DNA of 64,000 nt from Streptomyces sp. Alt3 (GTDB taxonomy: Bacteria > Actinomycetota > Actinomycetes > Streptomycetales > Streptomycetaceae). This document shows positions 43,726 to 52,160 of the stretch, in pieces. Position numbers and translations under genes: made by a program. The notes beneath the pieces are model-generated. The model searched no databases and had not been told where the DNA came from. It worked only from the letters and a program-made list of their open reading frames with translations. Position 1 is the stretch's first letter, and each line of letters begins with the position of its first letter. The DNA lies in assembly GCF_030719215.1 (NCBI RefSeq), contig NZ_CP120983.1, positions 1,550,001 through 1,614,000 of the forward strand, written 5' to 3'.

Positions 43726-43754
43726 CGTTGGTCGACGACACGCGTCGACCAACG
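43726..43754 (-). terminator. terminator after LPMO gene
   Basis: A perfect 12-bp stem (43726-43737 with 43743-43754) has a 5-base loop, 25 bp beyond the LPMO stop. Confidence 0.75.
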
Positions 43755-43778
43755 ATCGGATGATCCGGAGGGAAGGGC

Positions 43779-44858
43779 CTAGCCGACCCGGCAGCCGAGT
43801 CTCAGCGCCGGATCCGGGGTGCCACCCTGGGTGACGTAACCGAAGGTCGTGGATTGACCGGGGTCCAACGAGCCGTTCCAGCCCGCGTTGTGGACCATCA
43901 CCTCCTGCCCCTGCGTCGTCATGTCACCGCTCCACAGGCTGGCGACGCTCTGCCCGGTGGGCTGCGTCCACTCCACCATCCAGCCGAGCATCGGCACCGT
44001 GCCGGAGTTGGTGACCTTCACCTCCGACTGGTAGCCGCCGTTCCAGCTGCCGGTGGTGGTCCGGGTCGCGGTGCATGCGCCGGGCGGGGGCTCGGTCGGG
44101 GTGGTGCTGGTGCCGTCCTTGACCCCGGTCACCTCACCGTTGCCCCCGTCGAAGACCACGTCCGAGCAGGAGTAGAAGGTCTCCTGGCTGTCGGAGCGCT
44201 GCCAGACCACGTAGATGACGTGACGGCCGTCCTTGCCATCGGGAAGCGCGCCCGTCCACTTGTAGTCGGCCTCGACGGTGCCCGGGCTGCCGTTCAGCGG
44301 CGGGTGATCGATGGACAGGAAGGGCGAATCCTCCATGTCGTCCCAGGTCAACGCCTGAGTGGGGTCGTAGCCGTCCTTGGTGATGTAGACGTAGAACCAA
44401 CCCGGGTGCGCGGCCCAGGCATTGTACGAGAAGTCGATGGTCGCACCCTCGGTCAGGTGCGTCACCGGCCAGTCGGCGCTCGGCTTGTTGAACCCGGTGA
44501 AGTTGGTGTTACCTCCGCTGCACAGCTCGCCGTCGGGCACGAAGCCACGGGTACGGCCGGCGCCGTCGGATCGCAGCACGGAGAACCAGTTGTAGAACGG
44601 GGTGGTCCCGCTCTGCTGCGCGGCGGACTTGCAGGCGGGGTTCACGGGCTTGATCTCACCCGTGTCGGTCAGTCCGTCCTGCCAGCAGAGGAAGGTGCGG
44701 CTGGCGGGCTTCATGGGCGTGCCGTGCGCCTCGGCCTTCTCCCCCGTGGTGAGGACGAGCCCGAGGGCGGGGACGGTCGTCAGCAGGGCGAGCAGGGTGA
44801 GGAGAACCGCTCTCCGGCGGGTGCCGGCCAGTAATCGGTGTCTGGACAGTTGGATCAC
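43779..44858 (-). CDS. AA10 lytic polysaccharide monooxygenase with CBM2, cellulose-active type
   Basis: A 359-residue secreted copper enzyme that cleaves crystalline polysaccharide oxidatively. The signal ends EKAEA, so mature residue 1 is His45 (HGTPMKPASRTF), the first half of the histidine brace. The second brace His is in NAWAAHPGWFYVYITKDG (about His151). DSQETFYSCSDVVFDGGNGE ends the AA10 domain. A Thr/Pro linker leads to a CBM2 (about 260-359, GSWNGGYQSEVKVTNSGTVP). The sequence is close to S. coelicolor CelS2, a cellulose-type AA10, rather than to chitin-type CBP21. GTG 44858 is chosen because it opens the signal peptide. A perfect CebR box lies 54-67 bp upstream, implying cellobiose induction. 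Confidence 0.9.
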   Translation of the reverse strand: MIQLSRHRLLAGTRRRAVLLTLLALLTTVPALGLVLTTGEKAEAHGTPMKPASRTFLCWQDGLTDTGEIKPVNPACKSAAQQSGTTPFYNWFSVLRSDGAGRTRGFVPDGELCSGGNTNFTGFNKPSADWPVTHLTEGATIDFSYNAWAAHPGWFYVYITKDGYDPTQALTWDDMEDSPFLSIDHPPLNGSPGTVEADYKWTGALPDGKDGRHVIYVVWQRSDSQETFYSCSDVVFDGGNGEVTGVKDGTSTTPTEPPPGACTATRTTTGSWNGGYQSEVKVTNSGTVPMLGWMVEWTQPTGQSVASLWSGDMTTQGQEVMVHNAGWNGSLDPGQSTTFGYVTQGGTPDPALRLGCRVG

Positions 44859-44911
44859 GATGTACGTCCCTTCGCTGCGGCGCCGGGTGGGGCCGGGATG
44901 CTGTGCGAGCT

Positions 44912-44925
44912 TGGGAGCGCTCCCA
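44912..44925 (-). promoter_or_regulatory. perfect CebR box
   Basis: TGGGAGCGCTCCCA is the exact 14-bp palindrome bound by the cellobiose repressor CebR. It lies just after the predicted -10 of the LPMO promoter, over the probable transcript start. Confidence 0.85.
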
Positions 44926-44932
44926 TTATCGG

Positions 44933-44961
44933 AGGCTAGCGCCGACCCCAAATCATGTAAA
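44933..44961 (-). promoter_or_regulatory. candidate LPMO promoter
   Basis: On the minus strand TTTACA (44956-44961) and TAGCCT (44933-44938) are 17 bp apart. The CebR box begins 7 bp downstream of this -10. Confidence 0.55.
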
Positions 44962-45052
44962 CGCCTTGCGCAGAAAGGCTTCTGCCACTCGTCCGGGTGA
45001 CCGCGACCGACGACGGGCATACGGGGGCGGGGTACTCGGTACCGTACCGGGC

Positions 45053-45898
45053 ATGCCGCTGCCGAAGGACCTGGACCCGTATGCGAACCCCCGCGCCTTC
45101 TACGGCGCGGAGTTGCGTCGCCTGCGTGAAGCCGCAGGACTGTCACAGAACGAACTGGGCGAGCGGGCCTTCTGCTCCGGCACCTACATCGGCCTGTTCG
45201 AAGCGGCCGAGCGGCGGCCGCAGGCCGAGATCTCCCGCGCGCTCGACGCGCTGCTGGGGAGCGGCGAGCACCTTCAGCGGCTGTGCCGGCTGGCGCGGAC
45301 CTCGAAGGTGGCGGGGTACTTCGCCGACGCGGCGGAGCTCCAGCAGCGGGCGGTCTCCATCGCCGAGTTCTCGTCCCTGATCATCCCCGGTCTGCTGCAG
45401 ACCGAGTCGTACGCCCGAGCTCTCACGCGTGCTGCCCACCCCTACGCTTCGGACGATGTCGTCGAGACCCATGTGCGCACCCGGATGGACCGGGGAACGC
45501 TGCTCGACTCGCCCACTGCTCCCGTCCTCTGGGTCATCGTCCATGAGGCGGCTCTCCGCTCTCCGGTGGGCGGGGCCGCAGTCATCGCGGAGCAACTCCA
45601 TCACCTTCACGGACAAGGCGTCACACGCCCACGTGTCGTCGTGCAGGTCCTGCCCTTCTCCGCCGGTGCGAACCCTCTGCTGAACACGGCCGTGACCTTG
45701 ATGCACTTCGCCGACGCACCTCCCGCCGCCTACACGGAGGCCGCCTACAGCGGCCAACTCGTCGAGGATTCCGGGCTGGTGGGTCAAATCTCTTCCGCAT
45801 ACGATCTGGCCAGGGCTTCCGCGCTCTCTCCGGAAGCGTCCCTGTCCCTGATCAAGTCGGCTGCGAAGGGCTACGCAACAGATGCTCACCTCCCGTGA
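45053..45898 (+). CDS. XRE-family regulator with DUF5753 domain
   Basis: A 281-residue protein. The N-terminal HTH (about 16-70) has LRRLREAAGLSQNELGERAF and CSGTYIGLFEAAERRP. The C-terminal DUF5753 (about 95-275) has SSLIIPGLLQTESYARALTR, RVVVQVLPFSAGANP and YTEAAYSGQLVEDSGLVGQI. This is the large actinobacterial family that pairs with small DUF397 proteins and influences development and antibiotic production (for example BldB/WhiJ-type loci). ATG 45053 directly precedes the conserved domain; upstream in-frame codons lie in the LPMO promoter. It overlaps the DUF397 gene by 17 bp. Confidence 0.87.
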   Translation: MPLPKDLDPYANPRAFYGAELRRLREAAGLSQNELGERAFCSGTYIGLFEAAERRPQAEISRALDALLGSGEHLQRLCRLARTSKVAGYFADAAELQQRAVSIAEFSSLIIPGLLQTESYARALTRAAHPYASDDVVETHVRTRMDRGTLLDSPTAPVLWVIVHEAALRSPVGGAAVIAEQLHHLHGQGVTRPRVVVQVLPFSAGANPLLNTAVTLMHFADAPPAAYTEAAYSGQLVEDSGLVGQISSAYDLARASALSPEASLSLIKSAAKGYATDAHLP

Positions 45899-46088
45899 CC
45901 TGTGCTCGGCAATGTGGCGCACGTCGTCCTACAGCAACGGGGACGGCGGGAACTGCGTCGAGGTCGCCGACGGCTTCCCCGGCCTCGTCCCCGTCCGCGA
46001 CAGCAAGAATCCCGGCGGTCCCGCTCTCGCCTTCGGCGCCGCGGGGTGGGCGCGGTTCGTCGACGCCCTCAGGAGCGGTTCGCTGTAA
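45882..46088 (+). CDS. DUF397 protein
   Basis: A 68-residue protein with the family core WRTSSYSNGDGGNCVEVADG and VPVRDSKNPGGPALAFGAAG. It is the usual small partner of XRE-DUF5753 regulators, thought to counteract or modify them. The ATG at 45882 lies within the upstream gene, so translation is coupled. No signal or membrane helix is seen. Confidence 0.88.
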   Translation: MLTSRDLCSAMWRTSSYSNGDGGNCVEVADGFPGLVPVRDSKNPGGPALAFGAAGWARFVDALRSGSL

Positions 46089-46139
46089 ACGCTGCGGCAG
46101 GCCTGAGCGGGGACCGGCTCAGACCTGCGCCGCTCCGCG

Positions 46140-46763
46140 TCAGCCGATGGCGTTGAACAGCCGTTCGGGAAGGGACACGTTCAGCGCGGTGACGACCGGC
46201 TTGCCGTGTTCCGTGCCGAGGCGGGAGACCGCGCCCGTGGCGAGCTGGAACAGTTCACCGCTCGCGGGTGTCAGCCGCAGGTAGCGCGCGGTGAGGACCC
46301 GCAGGAAGTGCGAGTGGGCCACCAGTGCGATGTCCGCGTCGCCCAGGCGGGACGCCGCCGCCCGGACCTCCGCCAGAATCCGGTCCGCCCGGTCGCCCAC
46401 CTCCTTCGGGCTCTCCCCGGGGTGCTCGTCGGGGCCGGGGGCGACGCCGTCCGTCCAGAGGTTCCAGTCGGGGCGGGTGCGCCGGATCTCGACCGTGGTG
46501 ATGCCCTCGTACGCCCCGTAGTCCCACTCCCGGAGGTCCGGTGTGTCGCGAGGGGCCTTCAGGCCGGCCAGTTCCGCGGTGCGGCGGGCCCTGAGCAGAG
46601 GACTGACCAGGGTGAGCCCGATCTCCCGTTCTGCGAGGAGCGGGACGAGGGCGCGTGCCTGCCGCTCGCCCAGGTCGGTCAGGGGCAGGTCGGTCCAGCT
46701 CGTGTGCTGCCCGGACCGGGACCACTCGGTCTCGCCGTGCCGGATCAGGATCAACTCGCCCAT
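46140..46763 (-). CDS. histidine phosphatase (phosphoglycerate mutase-like)
   Basis: A 207-residue cytosolic phosphatase. The phospho-His is in LILIRHGETEWSRSGQHTSW (His10 region), then LVSPLLRARRTAELAGL and REWDYGAYEG carry the conserved Arg and Glu. The second His is in ALVAHSHFLRVL. Length and motifs fit acid-phosphatase-type members rather than the housekeeping mutase. The substrate is unknown. ATG 46763 with GGAAG upstream. It ends about 50 bp from the DUF397 gene (convergent), with little room for a terminator. Confidence 0.85.
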   Translation of the reverse strand: MGELILIRHGETEWSRSGQHTSWTDLPLTDLGERQARALVPLLAEREIGLTLVSPLLRARRTAELAGLKAPRDTPDLREWDYGAYEGITTVEIRRTRPDWNLWTDGVAPGPDEHPGESPKEVGDRADRILAEVRAAASRLGDADIALVAHSHFLRVLTARYLRLTPASGELFQLATGAVSRLGTEHGKPVVTALNVSLPERLFNAIG

Positions 46764-46943
46764 GGGTGCTTCCGCTCTGTGCGCCGTACGTATGTGCCAA
46801 TGGTGGCAACCTGCCGGCCCACGATCGCATTCCGCCCGGCCCCGCACGGAGCGGCTCGCCCCGGCGGGGTGCCTCCGTACGGCATGTGCCGCCCCGGCCG
46901 AGGCGCGTACGGACGTGCCCGGGGGCCCTGCCCGTCGGCCTTG

Positions 46944-46977
46944 CCGGCGGGCACCGGATCGTTCCGGTGCCCGCCGG
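46944..46977 (-). terminator. terminator after GH31 gene
   Basis: A perfect 15-bp stem (46944-46958 with 46963-46977) with a TCGT loop lies 25 bp after the GH31 stop. It also shields the phosphatase gene. Confidence 0.85.
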
Positions 46978-47002
46978 GACGGGGATCAGGGGCCGGTGGC
47001 CG

Positions 47003-49240
47003 TCAGGCCCTCTCCCCCACGACGGTGACCGTGTACGGCCGGTCCGTGTCCGTCGTCACACGGACCTCGCCGCCTTCGAGGACCACCTCGTACGTCGCCG
47101 CCACCGCGCCGGTGCGGTCGGGAACGGTCACCGTGCGGGTGAAGTCACCGGTTCCGGCGGGGGCGAACACGCGGAGTTCGAGGTCGTCGAGCCATTCGCC
47201 GTCCGGGCGGGACTCGTCCGCGCCGAGTGCCAGGACCGCGCCCTGGCGGACCAGCAGCGGCAGGCTGTCGAAGCCGTGGGTCTCCCGGCGCCACGCCGGT
47301 CCGGTGACCGTGTCACCGGTCAGCAGGTGGGTCCAGGTGCCCTCGGGCACGTAGTACTCGACCTCGCCGTCGTCGGTGAAGACGGGCGCGACGAGGACGT
47401 CCGGGCCCAGGAGGTACTGCCGGTCTGCCGTGCGGGCCGTCGGGTCCTCCGGGAACTCCAGCAGCAGCGGGCGCATCGTGGGGACACCGGTGCGGTGCGC
47501 CTCGACGGCCACGCCGTACAGGTACGGCATGAGGCGGTGCTTGAGGCGGGTGAACTGCCGGGCCACGTCGACGGCTTCGTCGCCGAACTCCCACGGCACG
47601 CGGTACGACGACGAGCCGTGCAGCCGGCTGTGGGAGGACAGCAGGCCGAAGGCCAGCCAGCGCTTGAAGACCGCGGGGTCGGGGGTCCCCTCGAAGCCGC
47701 CGATGTCGTGGCTCCAGAAACCGAAGCCGGACAGGGACAGCGAGAGGCCGCCACGCAGGGACTCCGCCATGGCCTCGAAGGAGGACCAGCAGTCGCCGCC
47801 CCAGTGGACCGGGTACTGCTGGCCGCCGGCGGCGGCCGAGCGGGCGAAGAGCACGGCCTCGCCCTGGCCGCGCTCCTTCTCCAGGAGCTCGAAGACGGCC
47901 TTGTTGTAGAGGTGCGTGTAGTAGTTGTGCATGCGCTCCGCGTCGGAGCCGTCGTGCCAGACGACGTCCGTCGGGATGCGCTCGCCGAAGTCGGTCTTGA
48001 AGCCGTCGACGCCCTGGTCGAGGAGGACCTTCAGCTTGGCCTGGAACCAGGCGGTGGCGTCGGGGTTGGTGAAGTCGACCAGTGCCATGCCGGCCTGCCA
48101 CTTGTCCCACTGCCAGATGTCGCCGTCCGGCGTCAGGACGAAGTAGCCCTTCTCCGCGCCTTCTTCGTACAGGGCGCTCTTCTGCCCGATGTACGGGTTG
48201 ATCCAGACGCAGATCTTCAGGCCCTTGTCCTTGAGCCGGGCGATCATGCCCTCGGGGTCGGGGAACACGGCCGGGTCCCACTCGAAGTCGCACCACTGGT
48301 ACTCGCGCATCCAGAAGCAGTCGAAGTGGAAGACGCTGAGCGGGATGCCGCGCTCGGCCATGCCGTCGACGAAGGAGGTGACGGTGGCCTCGTCGTACGA
48401 GGTGGTGAAGGAGGTCGTGAGCCAGAGGCCGAACGACCAGGCCGGGGGAAGCGCGGGGAGGCCGGTCAGGGCGGCGTACCGGGACAGGACGTCCTTCGGT
48501 GTGGGACCGGCGACGACGAAGTACTCCAGCGTCTGGTCCTCGACGCTGAACTGCACCTGGCCGACGGCCTCGGAGCCGACCTCGAAGGAGACCTTTCCGG
48601 GGTGGTTGACGAAGACGCCGTAGCCGCGGGAGGAGAGGTAGAACGGGATGTTCTTGTAGGCCTGCTCGCTGCTGGTGCCGCCGTCGGCCTGCCACATGTC
48701 GACGGTCTGGCCGTTCTTCACGTACGGCGTGAAACGCTCGCCGAGGCCGTGGACGGTCTCCCCGACGCCGAGGGCGAGTTGGGCGAACATGTGATGGCTG
48801 CCGTCGTCGACGGTGGCGAACGCGCTGCCCTTGCGGCCGGCCGAGGTCAGGACCCGGCCGTCCCCGTCCAGGAACTCCAGACCGAAGGTGCCCTCGGTGG
48901 GGAGCCGCAGGGTGAGCGGGCCGCTGGTCAGCTCGGCGGTCGTGCCCCGGGTGCGGGTCGTGGCGGCGGACCGCGGGGCGGCGCCCGGCAGTTCGAAGTC
49001 GGGCCCCTTGCGGCGCTTGCCGGCGTGGTGGGTGAGCCGCACCGCGATGACGCCTTCGGCCGGCGCGTGGGCCTCCACGGTGATCAGTGGGGCGTTCAGC
49101 GTGTCGCCGCGGCGCTCGACGCGCTTGACGGCGGCGTAGGCGGCGAGGCGGTCGTCGTCGAGGCGGACATCGCGGACTTCCGTGGCGTACGAGGCGTGCA
49201 CACCACTGCGCATCTGCCAGAAGCCGTCGGTGAACTTCAT
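47003..49240 (-). CDS. GH31 alpha-xylosidase (YicI type)
   Basis: A 745-residue cytosolic enzyme (no signal peptide) that releases alpha-xylose from isoprimeverose and xyloglucan oligosaccharides. The xylosidase-type HFDCFWMREYQWCDFEWDP matches YicI, where Cys-Phe shape a xylose pocket; glucosidases differ here. The nucleophile Asp is in GFKTDFGERIP and the acid/base Asp in WGGDCWSSFEAM. The N-terminal beta domain and C-terminal beta domains (VRQGAVLALGADESRPDGEW) are complete. ATG 49240 has AAGGA upstream. It is divergent from xylA, whose product uses the released xylose. Confidence 0.92.
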   Translation of the reverse strand: MKFTDGFWQMRSGVHASYATEVRDVRLDDDRLAAYAAVKRVERRGDTLNAPLITVEAHAPAEGVIAVRLTHHAGKRRKGPDFELPGAAPRSAATTRTRGTTAELTSGPLTLRLPTEGTFGLEFLDGDGRVLTSAGRKGSAFATVDDGSHHMFAQLALGVGETVHGLGERFTPYVKNGQTVDMWQADGGTSSEQAYKNIPFYLSSRGYGVFVNHPGKVSFEVGSEAVGQVQFSVEDQTLEYFVVAGPTPKDVLSRYAALTGLPALPPAWSFGLWLTTSFTTSYDEATVTSFVDGMAERGIPLSVFHFDCFWMREYQWCDFEWDPAVFPDPEGMIARLKDKGLKICVWINPYIGQKSALYEEGAEKGYFVLTPDGDIWQWDKWQAGMALVDFTNPDATAWFQAKLKVLLDQGVDGFKTDFGERIPTDVVWHDGSDAERMHNYYTHLYNKAVFELLEKERGQGEAVLFARSAAAGGQQYPVHWGGDCWSSFEAMAESLRGGLSLSLSGFGFWSHDIGGFEGTPDPAVFKRWLAFGLLSSHSRLHGSSSYRVPWEFGDEAVDVARQFTRLKHRLMPYLYGVAVEAHRTGVPTMRPLLLEFPEDPTARTADRQYLLGPDVLVAPVFTDDGEVEYYVPEGTWTHLLTGDTVTGPAWRRETHGFDSLPLLVRQGAVLALGADESRPDGEWLDDLELRVFAPAGTGDFTRTVTVPDRTGAVAATYEVVLEGGEVRVTTDTDRPYTVTVVGERA

Positions 49241-49567
49241 GGGGGTGGTCCTTAGCCGATCAGGGGGGTGCTGGGCGGGACGTCAGGGCGCCTGCGGCGA
49301 GCGCGGCTGCGGGTCCTCTCGATTTTGATCGTACACAAAACAAATGCGCCCGAGAAGGCCGGAACAGGGCAGCAGCTCCCGGATTGCCCGAGAAACCGAA
49401 ACGCCGGGCGGAGCCCCGGATCTGCCATGTTTGCGCCACGTGATCGACACGTGACGGAAACGGTCTAGAAACCATCGACCGGATGGCGTATTAGTACTGC
49501 AAGCAAACAAATTGATCTGCCCGGCAGGGAATGCCGTCCGGGCCCGACGTCGACAAGAGGCTGTGCA
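49241..49567. promoter_or_regulatory. shared control region of GH31 and xylA genes
   Basis: A 327-bp AT-richer gap. AAACAAAT occurs twice (49338-49345 and 49505-49512), one near each gene. CACGTG-N5-CACGTG lies at 49437-49453. The repeated AAACAAAT recalls the TTGTTT half-sites of ROK-type XylR operators. No -35/-10 pair was fixed. Confidence 0.5.
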
Positions 49568-50737
49568 ATGACGGACCGCTTCACTCCCACTTCCGCGGAC
49601 AGGTTCACGTTCGGTCTGTGGACGGTGGGCTGGCGTGGCAATGACCCGTTCGGTGACGCGACGCGTCCGGCGCTGGATCCGGTGGAGTCGGTGGAGCGGC
49701 TCGCGGAGCTGGGTGCGCACGGTGTGACGTTCCATGACGACGACCTGATCCCGTTCGGGTCGGACGAGAAGGAGCGGGCCCGGCTGGTCGGGCGGTTCAA
49801 GGACGCGTTGGAGCGGACCGGGATGAAGGTCCCGATGGCGACGACGAACCTGTTCACGCACCCGGTGTTCAAGGACGGCGGGTTCACCTCGAACGACCGT
49901 GACGTGCGGCGTTTCGCGCTGCGCAAGGTGATCCGGAACATCGATCTGGCCGCCGAGCTCGGTGCGAGCACGTATGTGGCCTGGGGCGGGCGTGAGGGTG
50001 CGGAGTCCGGGGGTGCCAAGGACGTGCGTCTGGCGCTGGACCGGATGAAGGAGGCCTTCGACCTGCTGGGCGACTACGTCACCGAGCAGGGCTACGACCT
50101 GCGGTTCGCGATCGAGCCCAAGCCGAACGAGCCCCGTGGTGACATCCTGCTGCCCACGATCGGTCACGCCCTGGCCTTCATCGAGCGCCTGGAGCGCCCG
50201 GAGATGGTCGGTGTGAACCCGGAGACCGGCCACGAGCAGATGGCCGGGCTGAACTTCCCCCACGGCATCGCGCAGGCCCTGTGGGCGGGCAAGCTCTTCC
50301 ACATCGACCTCAACGGCCAGTCCGGTATCAAGTACGACCAGGACTTCCGTTTCGGCGCCGGGGACCTGCGCCAGGCGTTCTGGCTCGTCGACCTGCTGGA
50401 GACCGCGGGCTACGACGGATCGCTGCACTTCGACTTCAAGCCCGTGCGCACCGACGGCATCGACGGGGTCTGGGAGTCCGCGAAGAACTGCATGCGCAAC
50501 TACCTCATCCTCAAGGAGCGCGCCGCGGCCTTCCGCGCCGACCCGGCCGTCCAGGAGGCCCTGACCGCCTCCCGCCTGCACGAGCTCGCCCGCCCCACCG
50601 CCGAGGACGGCCTCAAGGCCCTCCTCGCCGACACCTCCGCCTACGAGAACTTCGACGCCACCGCCGCAGCCGAACGCTCCATGGCCTTCGAAGCCCTCGA
50701 CCAGCTCGCCATGGAACACCTCCTCGGCGTCCGCTGA
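49568..50737 (+). CDS. xylA: xylose isomerase
   Basis: A 389-residue TIM-barrel enzyme that converts D-xylose to D-xylulose. The start [18 protein letters not shown] and [12 protein letters not shown] with the catalytic His are as in Streptomyces glucose isomerases. Metal ligands lie in [31 protein letters not shown] and [11 protein letters not shown], then HFDFKP. The length fits the family. AAGAGG precedes the ATG. No xylulokinase gene is adjacent, although xylA and xylB are usually neighbours. Its partner here is the divergent alpha-xylosidase gene. A hairpin 11 bp after the stop ends the transcript. Confidence 0.96.
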   Translation: MTDRFTPTSADRFTFGLWTVGWRGNDPFGDATRPALDPVESVERLAELGAHGVTFHDDDLIPFGSDEKERARLVGRFKDALERTGMKVPMATTNLFTHPVFKDGGFTSNDRDVRRFALRKVIRNIDLAAELGASTYVAWGGREGAESGGAKDVRLALDRMKEAFDLLGDYVTEQGYDLRFAIEPKPNEPRGDILLPTIGHALAFIERLERPEMVGVNPETGHEQMAGLNFPHGIAQALWAGKLFHIDLNGQSGIKYDQDFRFGAGDLRQAFWLVDLLETAGYDGSLHFDFKPVRTDGIDGVWESAKNCMRNYLILKERAAAFRADPAVQEALTASRLHELARPTAEDGLKALLADTSAYENFDATAAAERSMAFEALDQLAMEHLLGVR

Positions 50738-50748
50738 CCCACCACACA

Positions 50749-50781
50749 CGGGGTGCCCGCACACCACCACCGGGCACCCCG
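50749..50781 (+). terminator. terminator after xylA
   Basis: A perfect 11-bp stem (50749-50759 with 50771-50781) has an 11-base loop. Confidence 0.7.
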
Positions 50782-50820
50782 CCCCTCCCTGCCGTGACAC
50801 CGCCGGATCCGTGCAAGGGC

Positions 50821-50849
50821 TTGACTACAACCCCGTGGGAGCGTTCCCA
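50821..50849 (+). promoter_or_regulatory. promoter with CebR-like box before CUT1/GH1 operon
   Basis: TTGACT (50821-50826) is a good -35. TGGGAGCGTTCCCA (50836-50849) differs from the CebR palindrome by one base and covers the -10 position. Binding there would block RNA polymerase. Confidence 0.7.
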
Positions 50850-50886
50850 TGGGCCCCGGCCACCCTCTTAGCGCAAGGGCACCACC

Positions 50887-52149
50887 GTGACAGAACCTTC
50901 CCCGGACGGGCGGATCCGACGCCGCAGCCGCCGCACCAGGCGGATCGTCGTCCCCCTCACCGTCGTCTCCGCGATCGTCGCCGGCACCGTTCTGTCGGGC
51001 TGCGGCCAGCAGCGGGACGAGGACGTCTACACCGTCATGAACTCCTCGACCGACGAGTCGTACCACCGCTGGGACGGTGACACCCTCAAGCGCTGCAGCA
51101 AGCAGCTCGGGATCACCATCGAGCAGCAGAGCGTGCCGGCCTCGCAGCTGATGACGAAGGCGCTGCGCATGGCGTCCTCCAAGTCGCTGCCGGACGTCCT
51201 CCAGCTGGACGCGTCCGAGATGCCGACCTTCGCCGAGGCCGGCGGACTGATCCCGCTGAAGGACCTCGGGCTGACCACGACGGACATCCCCGAGGGGATC
51301 GTCGACTTCGGCTCGTTCGACGGGAAGTACTACGGGGCCGCGCGCACGGTGAACACCCTGGCGCTGTTCTACAACAAGGACACCCTCGACAAGGCCGGGC
51401 TGGAGGTGCCCACGACCTGGGCCGAGATGCAGTCGACCGCGAAGAAGCTGACCCAGGGCAAGCGGTACGGCCTGGCACTGAGCGCGGGCGGCGCGGAGGA
51501 CGGCGTCTTCCAGTTCACCCCGTTCATGTGGTCCAACGGCGGTGACGAGTCGAAGCTCGACACCCCCGAGGTCGCCGAGGCACTGGACTACTGGAAGGCC
51601 CTCCTGAAGGACGGCTCGCTCTCCAAGTCCACGGTCAACTGGACCCAGGCCGACGTGAACGACCAGTTCATGGCGGGCAACGCGGCCATGATGATCAACG
51701 GCCCGTGGCAGGTCGAGACCCTGAACGCCAAGAAGGGCCTCAACTGGGGCATCGCCGAGATCCCGGTGCCCGAGGCGGGTGACGACTCGGTCGGTCCGCT
51801 GGGCGGCGGTGTGCTCACCGTGCCCAACACCGGCGACACCGAGCGCGAGAAGACGGCTGCGAAGATCATCGGCTGTATGTCGGGTGAGCAGGAGGAGATC
51901 TCCTACGCCATCAACAGCTGGATGGTCCCGGCCAACACCAAGGCGGCCGACATCTGGCGGAAGAAGACCCCCGAGCTGGCGGCGCTCGCCGACCAGGTCG
52001 CCACGGCCCGTTCCCGCACCGCGAAGGTCGGCGCCCAGTGGTCGTCCGTGTCGCTCGCCCTGCAGAGCGCCTTCCAGTCCGCGCTCACCGGCGCGTCCAG
52101 CGAGGCCGCTCTGAAGCGTGCCCAGCAGCAGGTCACGAGCGGGAACTGA
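50887..52149 (+). CDS. CUT1 ABC sugar-binding lipoprotein
   Basis: A 420-residue family 1 solute-binding protein. The Arg-rich start and helix end in a lipobox (VLSGCGQ, Cys39). The mature part has LPDVLQLDASEMPTFAEAGG, TLALFYNKDTLDKAGLEVPT and AAMMINGPWQVETLNAKKGL, typical of maltose/cellobiose-type binding proteins. The exact sugar cannot be read; the CebR-like box and the GH1 and GH31 neighbours suggest cello- or xyloglucan oligosaccharides. GTG 50887 opens the signal peptide. It heads a four-gene operon. No ATPase gene is present. Confidence 0.85.
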   Translation: MTEPSPDGRIRRRSRRTRRIVVPLTVVSAIVAGTVLSGCGQQRDEDVYTVMNSSTDESYHRWDGDTLKRCSKQLGITIEQQSVPASQLMTKALRMASSKSLPDVLQLDASEMPTFAEAGGLIPLKDLGLTTTDIPEGIVDFGSFDGKYYGAARTVNTLALFYNKDTLDKAGLEVPTTWAEMQSTAKKLTQGKRYGLALSAGGAEDGVFQFTPFMWSNGGDESKLDTPEVAEALDYWKALLKDGSLSKSTVNWTQADVNDQFMAGNAAMMINGPWQVETLNAKKGLNWGIAEIPVPEAGDDSVGPLGGGVLTVPNTGDTEREKTAAKIIGCMSGEQEEISYAINSWMVPANTKAADIWRKKTPELAALADQVATARSRTAKVGAQWSSVSLALQSAFQSALTGASSEAALKRAQQQVTSGN

Positions 52150-52160
52150 GGTAACGAACC

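Noticed and set aside
49459..49474. DasR-like core GGTCTAGA upstream of xylA
   Set aside because: Only one half matches; about 10 of 16 bases agree overall, and the genes are not GlcNAc-related.
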